Positions 11,351 through 20,510 of a DNA stretch of 64,000 nt are shown here, piece by piece. Both the position numbers and the translations under genes were made by a program. This stretch comes from Diploscapter coronatus (Eukaryota; Nematoda; Chromadorea; Rhabditida; Rhabditidae). Positions within the stretch are counted from its first letter, which is position 1; every line of letters starts with the position of its first letter. The stretch lies in the NCBI GenBank assembly GCA_964036155.1, contig OZ038422.1:16701201-16765200 (forward strand), written 5' to 3'. The notes below the pieces were generated by a model. That model was not told the origin of the DNA and made no database searches. It saw only the letters and a list, made by a program, of their open reading frames with translations.

Positions 11351-13412
11351 ATGATCCGCTGTACGCATTTCGCCTCTGCCCTCGCTTTTCTCCCATTCAT
11401 TGCCGTTCTTAATGTAAGTTATTCGAATTCGTACAATATCTATGCAAACTAAAATTTGTGAGATTGATACGAGATATAGTGAAATTTGCGATACTTTTTT
11501 TTTTCGAGAAAATTGGCTAAATGATATTAAATGTTAGCTATTTTACTCATTTGAGCAAAATTTCATTATGTGGGAATCTCTATCTAAATTTTAATTCTAG
11601 AATATTCTTTTTATCTTCTTGATCATTTCAACCTCATAATTTGCAGTTTTCGTATGCAAAAGAAGCGACTTCGACAACGACAGTAGCAGCCCCAGTCACT
11701 TATGGATATGTGAATGCGACACAGTGCAAATGTGTGGATATCGAAAAGTGCGGAGATGAGATGGAGGCAAAAACCGCGGAATGCAAGGATAAGTAAGAAT
11801 ATTTAAATTTTTTTAAAAATAAACACCTTCTGTAGGAAACGTCATTACGTCAATTTGAAATCATAAAGATAGAAAGCGCAAGCTCCGCCTCTTTGCAAAA
11901 GCGCAGCAGTGTACAAGAAATGGTAGCACGGGGACCCCAAAATAGGAAGCAAGTCATAATGTTCAGACTGCGAAGGCATAAAAAGTCATGGTGCAGATGG
12001 ACGAAAAATCTCATGAAATGGTTCTGCAGCAAAAATCAGTCCAAAATATTTCGACACAATCAAGCACAAGCAGTATTTCGATTCCAAATACGTGTTCATT
12101 TGGGGGTCCGAAAAACTGATTTCTTCGGTCAAAATGATTTTTATTTTATTTTTTCTTTCTGAAAATCTTAGACAGTCTAGAATACATGATCCTGAACGAA
12201 AAAAACAATAACAGCATATGGTTCTCATGGACCTGCCTGCATTCTCTACATAAAGAATAAAATGTACAGGTTAAAGAGTTTTTGATGCGATTTTTCGCTC
12301 TTCACATCTTAATTTTCATATCAGACTTCTTTGTGGGTGGTTCATTGTTTTGAAATTTCGACTTTAAGGCTATTCGATATAATATAGGTGCAGACTTTTT
12401 ACCGCATATTGCATATTTTAGGGACCATTCTTAAAGTGATATTTTCTTTCAGAGAGGAATGCACAAATCATCTTAGTAAAATTGGTGACGTAAAGAAGAT
12501 TCTGGCCTGTTTGGACGCAGATCATTCCCTCATGCTCAAACTGGAAGAGTGTGCCAAAAAGAAGGTGAACGGCGAGTTGGGGTGAGAGACATTACATGTT
12601 TGGCTTATCATATGGTCCGTTTCACTTAAACGAACCGAATATGCCCATTTTTATAATTCCAAGGAATGGATCATGAATATGTCGAACTAGTCTCGGAAGA
12701 AATGATGCTCATTATGTTGCAGAAAAGCATTGCAATAAAGATTAAACGGCAATTATACCTTTAGAAGTTATGATTATTGTTTCAGGCTAATTTCTGAAGT
12801 CATTGCAATACTTTCTACTAGCATAATGAAATGTCCATCAAATTATTTATTTCACTTTAGATGCACAAACAGCGATAATCCGATTAATATCACTGTGCCT
12901 TTGATTCCTGTTCTCGAAGCACCTGCCAGATTCAGACGAGATGCTGAGGAAGATGAGGCACAACAGGTAGATTCATCAGACGAATTATTTATCATCATGG
13001 TATTATCTTGCAGGCACCTCAACTGGCTTCTCCACCTGAATTGTCACAGTATCTCGCATGCGTCGACTCGTGTGTCATGTCTGATATGGATGTAGGCTAA
13101 TTATTTTTTGGGCATTAACGTTTCATAATGCTAATATTAGACCATTTATTTGAGCCCTTTCAGATCATCCCAGGCCGAAGAAAGAAGAGATCTCCTGTCA
13201 ACTGTGCTTTCAAGCTCAAGTATGCAAATTATTTTGATCATTAATGATAGCAAATTTCTAAATTTAGATGCGCCCTCGCTCCTCCATCTGAAAGCATTCA
13301 AGCTGCATACAGCGAATGCGAGAAGGAACTCTCGATCGAGCCAACATCTCGTCTCGCAGAGTCCTGCAATTGCCTTCACAATGCCGGTGTCACTTCGCTC
13401 AAATGCGATTGA
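11351..13412 (+). CDS. secreted cysteine-rich protein of unknown family
   Basis: Seven exons: 11351-11413, 11647-11792, 12453-12581, 12861-12966, 13014-13091, 13164-13219, 13268-13412. They sum to 723 nt, encoding 240 aa. Residues 1-21 form a signal peptide core (FASALAFLPFIAVLNF), and exon 1 ends exactly where the hydrophobic core ends. The mature part has 16 cysteines arranged in short CxC and Cx(n)C spacings and no recognisable domain. Two basic motifs look like proprotein-convertase sites: RFRR before D140, and RRKKR at residues 179-183. The intron at 11793-12452 hosts a MITE. An AATAAA lies at 13465, about 50 nt after the stop. The 3' end is duplicated at 18622. I do not recognise the family; the precursor could be processed into several disulphide-bonded peptides. 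Confidence 0.8.
11866..12232 (-). repeat. MITE family member (copy 3) inside an intron
   Basis: A reverse-orientation, diverged relative of the copies at 10174 and 19396. It lies in the intron 11793-12452 of the secreted Cys-rich protein gene. Shared blocks include AGCTCCGCC near one end, GGTTCTGCAGCAAAAATCAG in the middle and TTTTATTTTATTTTTTC. Exact ends are uncertain. Confidence 0.5.
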
Positions 13413-13631
13413 ATCGTATCGAATCAATTCGTGTAGTTAGAAGACTTGTCTGTACATATAACGCAATAAATACTATTATTTAAGGAAGTTTCCATTACAA
13501 CAAATAATCCTTAAAAGCTCATATGCATGCAATTGCATTCCATAATTCTTTCAATATCATTGCAAGTTGAGAAATTTATCTTTTCGATAACGTGTTAAAC
13601 TCAACAATCCATAGGCTATTATCGTGGACAT

Positions 13632-13760
13632 CCGATTACTTGATGAAAATGACGCATTTCTATATGCGAAAAATAAGAAGGTGTGCACATCTGAATGGAC
13701 ACTCGTTTGTTTCTGCACGTGTACAAATTTGGTCATTTTCCACTTTCATCAAGTAGTCGG
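13632..13760. ncRNA. candidate structured element (129-nt hairpin), copy A
   Basis: Inverted arms at 13632-13655 and 13732-13760 (CCGATTACTTGATGAAA against its complement) enclose smaller stems (GCAT...ATGC, TGTGCAC...GTGTAC). A separate stem-loop sits just upstream at 13566-13605 (GTTGAG...CTCAAC with an inner TTATC-TTTTC-GATAA). Both structures recur in copy B. Orientation and transcription are unknown. The location next to 5S, where nematodes often carry SL RNA genes, makes a small RNA possible, but no SL1-like 5' sequence was found. Confidence 0.35.
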
Positions 13761-13807
13761 AAGTTCACAAAAGCAAGAAGTGACTTTTCAAAAGAAAAGT
13801 TAGCAAA

Positions 13808-13926
13808 AGCTTACAACACCTGGGATTCCCAAGCCGTCTCCGATCCAAGTACTAACCAGGCCCGACGTTGCTTAACTTGCCAGATCGGACGGGATGGCGT
13901 GTTCTCAACGTGGTATGGTCGTAAGC
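13808..13926 (-). rRNA. 5S ribosomal RNA (copy A)
   Basis: Read on the minus strand, from GCTTACGACCATACCACGTT to GTGTTGTAAGCT: 119 nt with the conserved 5S internal blocks (CCGTCCGATCTGGCAAGTTAA, box A/IE/C promoter region; TAGTACTTGGATCGG). The terminal helix GCTTAC/GTAAGC pairs. Runs of T directly downstream on the transcribed strand (TTTTG, then CTTTTC) are Pol III terminators. It would be transcribed by Pol III from internal promoters as a component of the large ribosomal subunit. Identical over all 119 nt to copy B. Confidence 0.97.
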
Positions 13927-14094
13927 GAAGGTGAGCAGGTAAAAGAGGGCGAAAAGAAAAGTGCTACGGGGGAAGGGAGAAAGTCATCAATCAATTGTCA
14001 AGGACAGCTCAACAATGCCAAAGAAATGCGTTCACATTCGAACTCACAAAATATTTCTGATTTTTCATAAGTTATAAAAATACAAATACACCTG

Positions 14095-14675
14095 ATTGCT
14101 TGATGACTTGAGACGCATTCTTTGAGTAACCCGAACAAAATATAAAGAGGGGCCGGACAACTGCAAAAGTCTCTTGAATCCGAACCAAACCCATATGGAT
14201 GGATACACCCATGGGTCCTGATCAAAAAGGAGAGACACCAATAACATTATTATTGCACCAAAGTTGGCGACCCAAATATCGAAATTTCAATTTTGAGGGT
14301 TAGACCCCACAATATGTATACCAACTGATAGAGCTCATTAAATTGAGCAACTTTTGTCAAGACACCTCATGGCTATCTATTATGGTATGGGAGTGGTACC
14401 TCAAAAACCAAAATTTAATGCCAATTTTCAAGAAAGTTATACGAGAATATTTTTCATAGGTAGTCTACCAAAATGTGAACTTAAATTGAAGCTAGAGACA
14501 TCTACTATTTATTCCCATTCAATTTGGAGTCGAACGATATCAAACATGATATTGTACCAAATGGTAGTGACTCATAATGGGTTTGATTCGGGTCCGGGAC
14601 ACTTTTGCAATTGTCCGGACCCTCTTTCAGTTGTTCTGATTATTCGTGGAATGTCTCGAGAGATCTGGATTGTAT
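14095..14675. repeat. foldback (long terminal inverted repeat) element
   Basis: Arms of about 90 bp at roughly 14095-14200 and 14570-14675 are inverted copies of each other. For example GGCCGGACAACTGCAAAAGT in the left arm matches the complement of ACTTTTGCAATTGTCCGGAC in the right. The interior of ~380 bp has no recognisable coding sequence. A diverged relative of the left arm lies at about 18460-18610, directly before duplication copy B. Confidence 0.6.
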
Positions 14676-14807
14676 AATTTTTACCTTATTCAATTTTTCA
14701 TTTTTAAAAATAGAAAAAAAAATAATCCATAAATATCTCTCTATAATCGGACTTTCATTCGAGCTAATTAGGCAAACTAGACCCGACTAATTAGTGATAG
14801 ACAAGCT

Positions 14808-15290
14808 TGTTATTCATCGATGTTTTCTACGAATCTCGGCGGTACGAATTAACCTATCTAGAGCAACGTTAATCAGCGTCGAAAGCTTTCGCTCGTCGCA
14901 AATCAAAATATGATTTTCGAGCGTCATTTATCACTTTTGATTAAACCTACGAAGGACGTAAGTGTTTAGAGACTCACTCTATCCTATTACTCTCTTTCTA
15001 TAATCTCTCACCCTTCCCCCAATCTCTATCTCTCTCCTAGCAGTGCCGCCTCACGACACTAGCTCTTCACCCTCTTCTTGAGTAGTTATCTCTATTCCCT
15101 GACCATGAACATTTATTGATTGAGCACTCTCATCTAAAGAGAGAGTCTGCCCTCCTGCTCTCCTGACGATCGGCTGTTCTCCAACTTCTCCCTACTTTCT
15201 TGATCCTGATTTGTACCTTTCCCTTGTCTCCCGTAATAAATCTATTACTAGAGCACAAGTGTTGACTGGCATCCAAGGGCGACCATAACA
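14808..15290 (+). mobile_element. candidate solo LTR of a retrotransposon
   Basis: A 483-bp unit starting TGTTAT and ending ATAACA (perfect 6-bp inverted termini of TG...CA type). It contains an AATAAA polyadenylation signal near 15235 and a pyrimidine-rich middle. No reverse transcriptase or gag is adjacent, and the flanking 5-mers do not match, so it is either an old solo LTR or a truncated end. The orientation follows the AATAAA. Confidence 0.45.
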
Positions 15291-15831
15291 TTAAGTCAGA
15301 ATTATCACGTGATATACCCCCACAATATTTCTTTCACACTCTGTGTCTATAATCTTGAATTTCAAACATTTTCACCATTCGTGACGAAGTTATGACGTAA
15401 ATTTCTCTTCTGCGACCTAGCCCCCGTATATTTTTGAGTCTTATTAAAATGCTCCTTATGTCGACCTTTAATTCACGCAGGATGGTGAATTTTCTCGTAC
15501 TCCATAAAACTTTTCTATAATTTATTGTATTATTTTATTGAATGTCAGTAAAACTTTTATATTTTTATTTAGTCTTTCATGATTCAGAGTAATTTTTGAC
15601 ATAGAAGACCATACAATTGTCATATTTAGTTTTGAAATTTTTGGGCTGGAATACAATTTCAAATTGTTTCCCTTGCTTGAACGCTATCTTATAATTTTCA
15701 AGTTCCAAACCTTCGTTTTCAACTCAAAAATTCTTTCCGATCTGTATAAGTCCGAATTTTCCTAGATTTCTTTTATCAAAATTATTCACATAAATATTTT
15801 TAAAAAATGATGACTTATCTAGGAACTGAAT

Positions 15832-17836
15832 ATGAACGACTCGAGCTTCATAGTGGATCCAAATGAGCTGGCACTCCGTGAAAACAAGACGTATAGGTAA
15901 AAAGTTCAAAACTTAATGAAATTATGTGAGAAAGTAAGATAAATGATCAAATTTTTGTGTTTTTCCATGTTAATTTAGCTTCAAGATTATGCTTTCAGAG
16001 TTATTATCGCTATCCGACTTGTGCTTTCTTTATTAGGGATACTGGCTAGCGCGATTCTGCTAATCAAAATCAAGTTAGTTAAGTCTTTATATTTGCAACA
16101 CTACTAATAAAATGATAGGATTCACGTAGTCGATTCAGACTACAAAGGATTAATTCAATTTGCAAAATGACTTGCTTTATTAATGGAAATCTCGTAATTT
16201 TAGCGATTATGTGCTGTTTTACGGTAACATTAGCAAAACTTGTCATAAAATACTTAAAGGGTATAAAAATATAAAATAAATAATATAAATATCGAATTTC
16301 TTAAATTTAACTTATATAGTTCATGGAAATTCAAATAAAATCAAAATCATCAGAAAAAGCAACGCGAAATTATTGATTTTTCAAAATTTCAGAGTCTTCT
16401 TTTGCCACTTCAATGCTTATATTATTTTCATCATGCACATCGTGATCTCCCTGTTAAGCTCCGTTTCGGTTTCTATTGATGAAATTATGGTCTATTACCG
16501 ATATTTTATCGATGATAGGGAACCCCTTACCGGCGTGAACTGCGCTCTCAGAAAGATTTTCCCATGCATGTTCAGGTAAGATTTTTAAAATAGAAATAGT
16601 AATTAATATTAAGAAGTGCTTAGATATGATTGGAACTTTGTTTTTTTTCTCTTTTTTTTTTTTTTTTTAGATTTTTCATTTGATATTTTAGCATCTATCA
16701 AATCACATCGCTATTTTGCTTATGCTTGGAGCGAGCCGTAGCGACGTTAAGGTCGATGAAATACGAAAATCGGTGTCATCTGTTTAGCTTCGTATATTTG
16801 TTCATTCAGGTACTGTTTAGAAAAGAACGAAATAAAATAAGAATGTATTTTTAACTTTTCTAGATTATTTTGGGTTGTAGTTTAGGTTAGAGTTTTATGC
16901 ACAAATATTTATTAAATGGAATAAGGTTGTTGATGATCAGGCCACCCCAATATTGCTAACAATATTTCTGTTATAATTTTAGGTTATATTTAGATAGCAA
17001 TAGCGACCATAATGACGACATTATTGCTGATAAATTTCGATTGGAACATGAAATTCAATTATTGCACGATTGTAACGCCGTCTAACGCCGTTTACGCTAA
17101 GTTTAACGCGGTATTCAAATTAAATTAGCTCAGGAATATTGATTTATTCAGACATTCTTACTATTTATTGAAGTTACTGCCGTCGTGATATTCCATATTC
17201 TGCTATACGTGAATTTTCGAAGAAGAAAAAATTTGTCTCTGGAAGTCGATCTTTCATACAAGTATGAAAATTGTTTCTAGTAGTTTTCAACAAAGATAAC
17301 AATTACTCCAGGTTTCTATGGAAAAATACTCGTATTCGAACGATTTTTTAATTGTTAAATTTTATTTTCAGATATCAAATCGATGAAAATATTCGTACTT
17401 TATTACTTTTTATACCACTCATTTGGACACATTTTATAATCAACTTCACGGGAATTCTGGCCTATTTCTTATGGTTTACACTACTTCCTGCGTACAGTGA
17501 AAATCAGTATTCTATCATCGAAGTAATTTCAATTTTCAAAAAAAAATTATAGGGTGATGCATAATTTCCTTCCGGTTTATTAAAATAAATTTATATTATT
17601 TTAAAAAGTGATACCCTAAGAGTGATAATATCGTTATTATGACTATCGACGCATCTAGCTTTAGATATCGCGCAAAATGAGACGACTGTAGCGCAGCGAT
17701 AGTATGTTAGACTTGGAAAAATCACTTGTCAACAGTCATGACTCTTTTCTTTGCAATAATTCTTAGCATATTTCGCCTCAAAAGGCTAGAGAGGAATTGG
17801 AATCGAAAGACGACGAATGAGAAGCAAGAGAAATGA
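15832..17836 (+). CDS. Sra/Srab-like seven-transmembrane chemoreceptor
   Basis: Eight exons: 15832-15896, 15999-16073, 16393-16575, 16692-16809, 16994-17110, 17152-17261, 17372-17522, 17711-17836. They sum to 945 nt, encoding 314 aa. Seven hydrophobic segments are visible: LVLSLLGILASAILLI; AYIIFIMHIVISLLSSV; IYQITSLFCLCLERAVATL; FSFVYLFIQIAIATIMTTLL; FLLFIEVTAVVIFHILLYV; FIPLIWTHFIINFTGILAYF; VMTLFFAIILSIF. The ERAVAT after TM3 and the LSYKYQIDENIRT before TM6 are typical of nematode Sra/Srab receptors, G-protein-coupled chemoreceptors of sensory neuron cilia. The extracellular N-terminus is short with one NKT glycosylation site. The ATG sits 10 nt after a TCTAG acceptor-like site. The last exon was placed by phase and by its basic C-terminal tail, and is the least certain part. 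Confidence 0.82.
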
Positions 17837-18621
17837 GAGCCAGGGTCAGATTTGGATGAAAAACGGAATATAGTAGCTGACAAGAAATTAAAAATTGTCT
17901 CGGAAAAAACTATGCATCAATCTAATACAAAATTTTCTTCACTGTAATTTTTAAATATAGAAAATCCTAGCTCTTAAGTAGAAATGAAGACAATTTATAT
18001 TGCTTTAAATTTGTAATATTTTATGAGGCGACTGGAATATTTTACGTCCACACCCTGGTTCTGCCGATCGTACTCTTCCTTCGAAGAAGATCAATTAAAA
18101 TTCGATCGATTTCAACTTTACGGGTTCATGGACTTGGAGAGAATAAGGAAGTCATGGATCAACGACATTTTAACGCTATTCAGAAGGGATGGTGAATTTT
18201 TGATAATTTGAATAATTTGATCCTTTGTTGTTTCGCTATTTCGTCGTCCATAGTTAAGGATATAGGGTAAAGTGGGAAGGATTTTTTCCCATACTATTTC
18301 GTAAGATACGAAGCAATAAATTATCCAGGTTGCCGAATTTTCTAACCTAGGGATTTTGAGTCGTTCTATAGGCTTTTGGAGTTGAAAATCTTTATCATAG
18401 ATCGAGAATTGCTTTAGATCCTTAAATTTTAAAAATTATCGGACGATTCAATATTTTATGCATCTACTTAAGAGGCATTCTTTGTAAGAATCGGACATAC
18501 CTTGGCACAGGTATAAAAAGTCCTCGAAACCCAAAAAGAGTAATATGGCTGGACATGCCTATGGACTCTATTCACAAAAATCGGAAAGTTAGGCCCCACT
18601 CACTGTAGGAGGCGAGGTCTG
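17837..18621. other. intergenic, no gene seen
   Basis: AT-rich spacer between the chemoreceptor and duplication copy B. The segment 18460-18610 resembles the arm of the foldback element at 14095-14675 in diverged form. A 62-aa open frame near 18023 has no supporting features. Confidence 0.5.
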
Positions 18622-18672
18622 GTCCTGCAATTTCCCTCACAATGCCAGTGTCATTTCACTCAATGTGATTAA
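18622..18672 (+). pseudogene. 3'-exon fragment of the Cys-rich gene
   Basis: Duplicate of roughly the last 50 bp of the coding exon ending at 13412, followed by the same 3' UTR with its AATAAA. It carries no upstream exons and has a frameshifting deletion just before the ancestral stop, so it cannot encode the protein. Confidence 0.75.
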
Positions 18673-18891
18673 ATCGTATCGACTCAATTCGTGTAGTTAG
18701 AAGACTTGTCTGTACATATAACGCAATAAATACTATTATTTAAGCTAATTTTCATTACAGCAAATAACCCTTGAAAGCTCATATGCATGCAATTGCATTC
18801 CATAACTCTTTCAATATCATTGCAAGTTGAGAAATTTATCTTTTCGATAACGTGTTAAACTCAACAATCCATAGGCTATTATCGTGGACAT

Positions 18892-19020
18892 CCGATTACT
18901 TGATGAAAATGACGCATTTCTATATGCGAAAAATAAGAAGGTGTGCACATCTGAATGGACACTCGTTTGTTTCTGCACGTGTACAAATTTGGTCATTTTC
19001 CACTTTCACCAAGTAGTCGG
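18892..19020. ncRNA. candidate structured element (129-nt hairpin), copy B
   Basis: Counterpart of 13632-13760 at a constant 5260-bp offset. The inverted arms and the inner small stems are preserved, with one arm change (CATCAAG to CACCAAG, which turns an A-T pair into a mismatch). The upstream GTTGAG...CTCAAC stem-loop is also kept at 18826-18865. Confidence 0.35.
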
Positions 19021-19064
19021 AAGTTCACAAAGGCAAGAAGTGACTTAAAAGAAATTTCTGCAAA

Positions 19065-19183
19065 AGCTTACAACACCTGGGATTCCCAAGCCGTCTCCGA
19101 TCCAAGTACTAACCAGGCCCGACGTTGCTTAACTTGCCAGATCGGACGGGATGGCGTGTTCTCAACGTGGTATGGTCGTAAGC
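19065..19183 (-). rRNA. 5S ribosomal RNA (copy B)
   Basis: 119 nt identical to copy A at 13808-13926, on the same strand. The downstream Pol III T-run is kept (TTTTG), though the following sequence differs slightly. The total identity of the RNA against a diverged flank suggests a functional gene held by selection or conversion. Confidence 0.97.
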
Positions 19184-19395
19184 GAAGGTGGGGAGGTAAA
19201 AGAGGGTGAAAAGAAAAGTGCTACGGGGAGAAAGGAGAAAGTCATCAATCAATTGTCAAGGACAGCTCAACAATGCCAAAGAAATGCGTTCACATTTGAA
19301 TTCACGAAAATACTACGCGAAAACAGCGGTAAAAATTGATTACAGAAAGTTGAAGGTAAAAATTTGCATATATGTTCGGTGACATGCCTTATAAA

Positions 19396-19762
19396 TAGGG
19401 CCCCAAGCAGATATGCCGAATTTATATTTCGGAGAAAATTTTTGTGCAGAACTGTCATTTGGGATGTAAATAAGACTTGTGGAGAAAAAATAAAATGAGA
19501 AAATTCCCTGGTCGAAAAAATTCATCATCCAAAATGAACACATTTTCGCAAATGAAATATTGCTCGTGGTTGGTTGTGTGCGGCTATTTCGTTCTGATCT
19601 TTTGCACAGAACCATTTTATCTGGTTTATCGCTGATCTAGAATGAGTTTTTTTGGAGACGTTTTGGGTTTGAAGGGTGCTTTCTTCCCAAGTTTTCTGTT
19701 TTAAACTACCACGTTTCTATCACAAACTCATTTTTGCAAAGGGGCGGAGCTTGGGGATCCTA
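19396..19762 (+). repeat. MITE family member (copy 4)
   Basis: Same family and orientation as 10174-10513. Imperfect terminal inverted repeats: TAGGGCCCCAAGC at the left, GCTTGGGGATCCTA at the right. Internal blocks (GTAAATAAGA, CCATTTTATC, GTTTCTA, CATTTTTGCAAAGGGGC) match copy 2. It has no coding capacity. Confidence 0.55.
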
Positions 19763-20510
19763 GCTACAATGCAGATAATTTTTTTCACGTACTTTAACGA
19801 ATTGATTTTTTTTTACAACTCTATTCATTTGTCTTCAATCATTATTCAAATTACCGATACTAAAAAATAATGTACGACGAAAAATACACAACAATCCATT
19901 CGTATATTCCGAGTGATTGGAGCGAGGTTCCATTTATGCGAGCATGATTTGTGACAGGTAAGCCGCATGTTTCGTACCCATTTGTTTCCTTCCCTCGGAT
20001 ATTCTCCCCTTCTCAATTGCTTCTCCTCTTTCTGTATTAGTCTTTCTTTTTTCGCCAACTGCAGCAGCAGCAGCAGTTTTGGTCGTTTCGTTTCAGATTT
20101 CGGCAGAGCCCTCTTCTGCTCTTCTGGGGATTGATTGTCGTTGCCTGGTAGCCATAAATGGAAGATGTGAGGGAATAACGGACCTGGAGAAGGAAAGGAA
20201 AGGAAAAGAAAGGAGGAAGAGTGGGAGGGCCCCTGACAGCCAGGCAGCACAACAACCACCGAAGAAAGGGGCTCATTCCACATCTCTTTTCATCGAGATT
20301 CCGAAAAATCCCCATACACAACACCTTCGGAATTTTTTACCACCTCATCGACTATTTTAGTTTTGCACTTTGAAAGGAGCAAAGGCACTGGGTTTGCAGG
20401 CGATTGATGCCCAACTCCTATCAAGACCCCCCTGCGTTAGGTAAAAACTACAAAAGGCAGATGGTTTTTGAAATTCACTCCAATCGAATATGCGCATGCA
20501 TAATTGATGG
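19763..20510. other. intergenic upstream of CIMIP2-like gene
   Basis: Contains a pyrimidine/purine-biased patch and a short CAG run (near 20062) but no gene I can support. A 145-aa minus-strand frame (19846-20283) is low-complexity, with no domain. Presumably holds the promoter of the gene starting at 20511. Confidence 0.45.

Larger units (their letters stand above)
13361..14053. repeat. segmental duplication, copy A (gene 3' end + hairpin + 5S rRNA)
   Basis: A ~693-bp block nearly identical to 18622-19312. It begins inside the last coding exon of the Cys-rich gene, and runs through its 3' UTR, a conserved hairpin and the 5S rRNA gene to about 130 bp beyond. The copies differ by scattered substitutions and small indels in non-RNA parts, while the 5S portions are identical. 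Confidence 0.9.
18622..19312. repeat. segmental duplication, copy B (gene 3' fragment + hairpin + 5S rRNA)
   Basis: Second copy of the block at 13361-14053, in the same orientation and about 5.26 kb away. Its first ~40 bp are a fragment of the last coding exon of the Cys-rich gene. Substitutions and a one-base loss (CTCAAATGCGATT became CTCAATGTGATT) leave it non-coding. Confidence 0.9.

Noticed and set aside
13440..13800. Spliced-leader RNA gene next to 5S
   Set aside because: No sequence resembling SL1 or SL2 followed by a GT donor and a clear Sm site was found on either strand; only unexplained stem-loops remain.
13695..13934. Open frames repeated in both duplicate blocks (79 and 84 aa)
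   Set aside because: They run through the antisense of the 5S rRNA gene; their similarity reflects the duplicated rRNA and not a protein family.
16139..16260. Extra exon in the chemoreceptor gene encoding a hydrophobic segment
   Set aside because: It can be kept in frame only by using a less natural acceptor for the next exon. It would give an eighth membrane segment, whereas skipping it gives exactly seven with normal splice sites.
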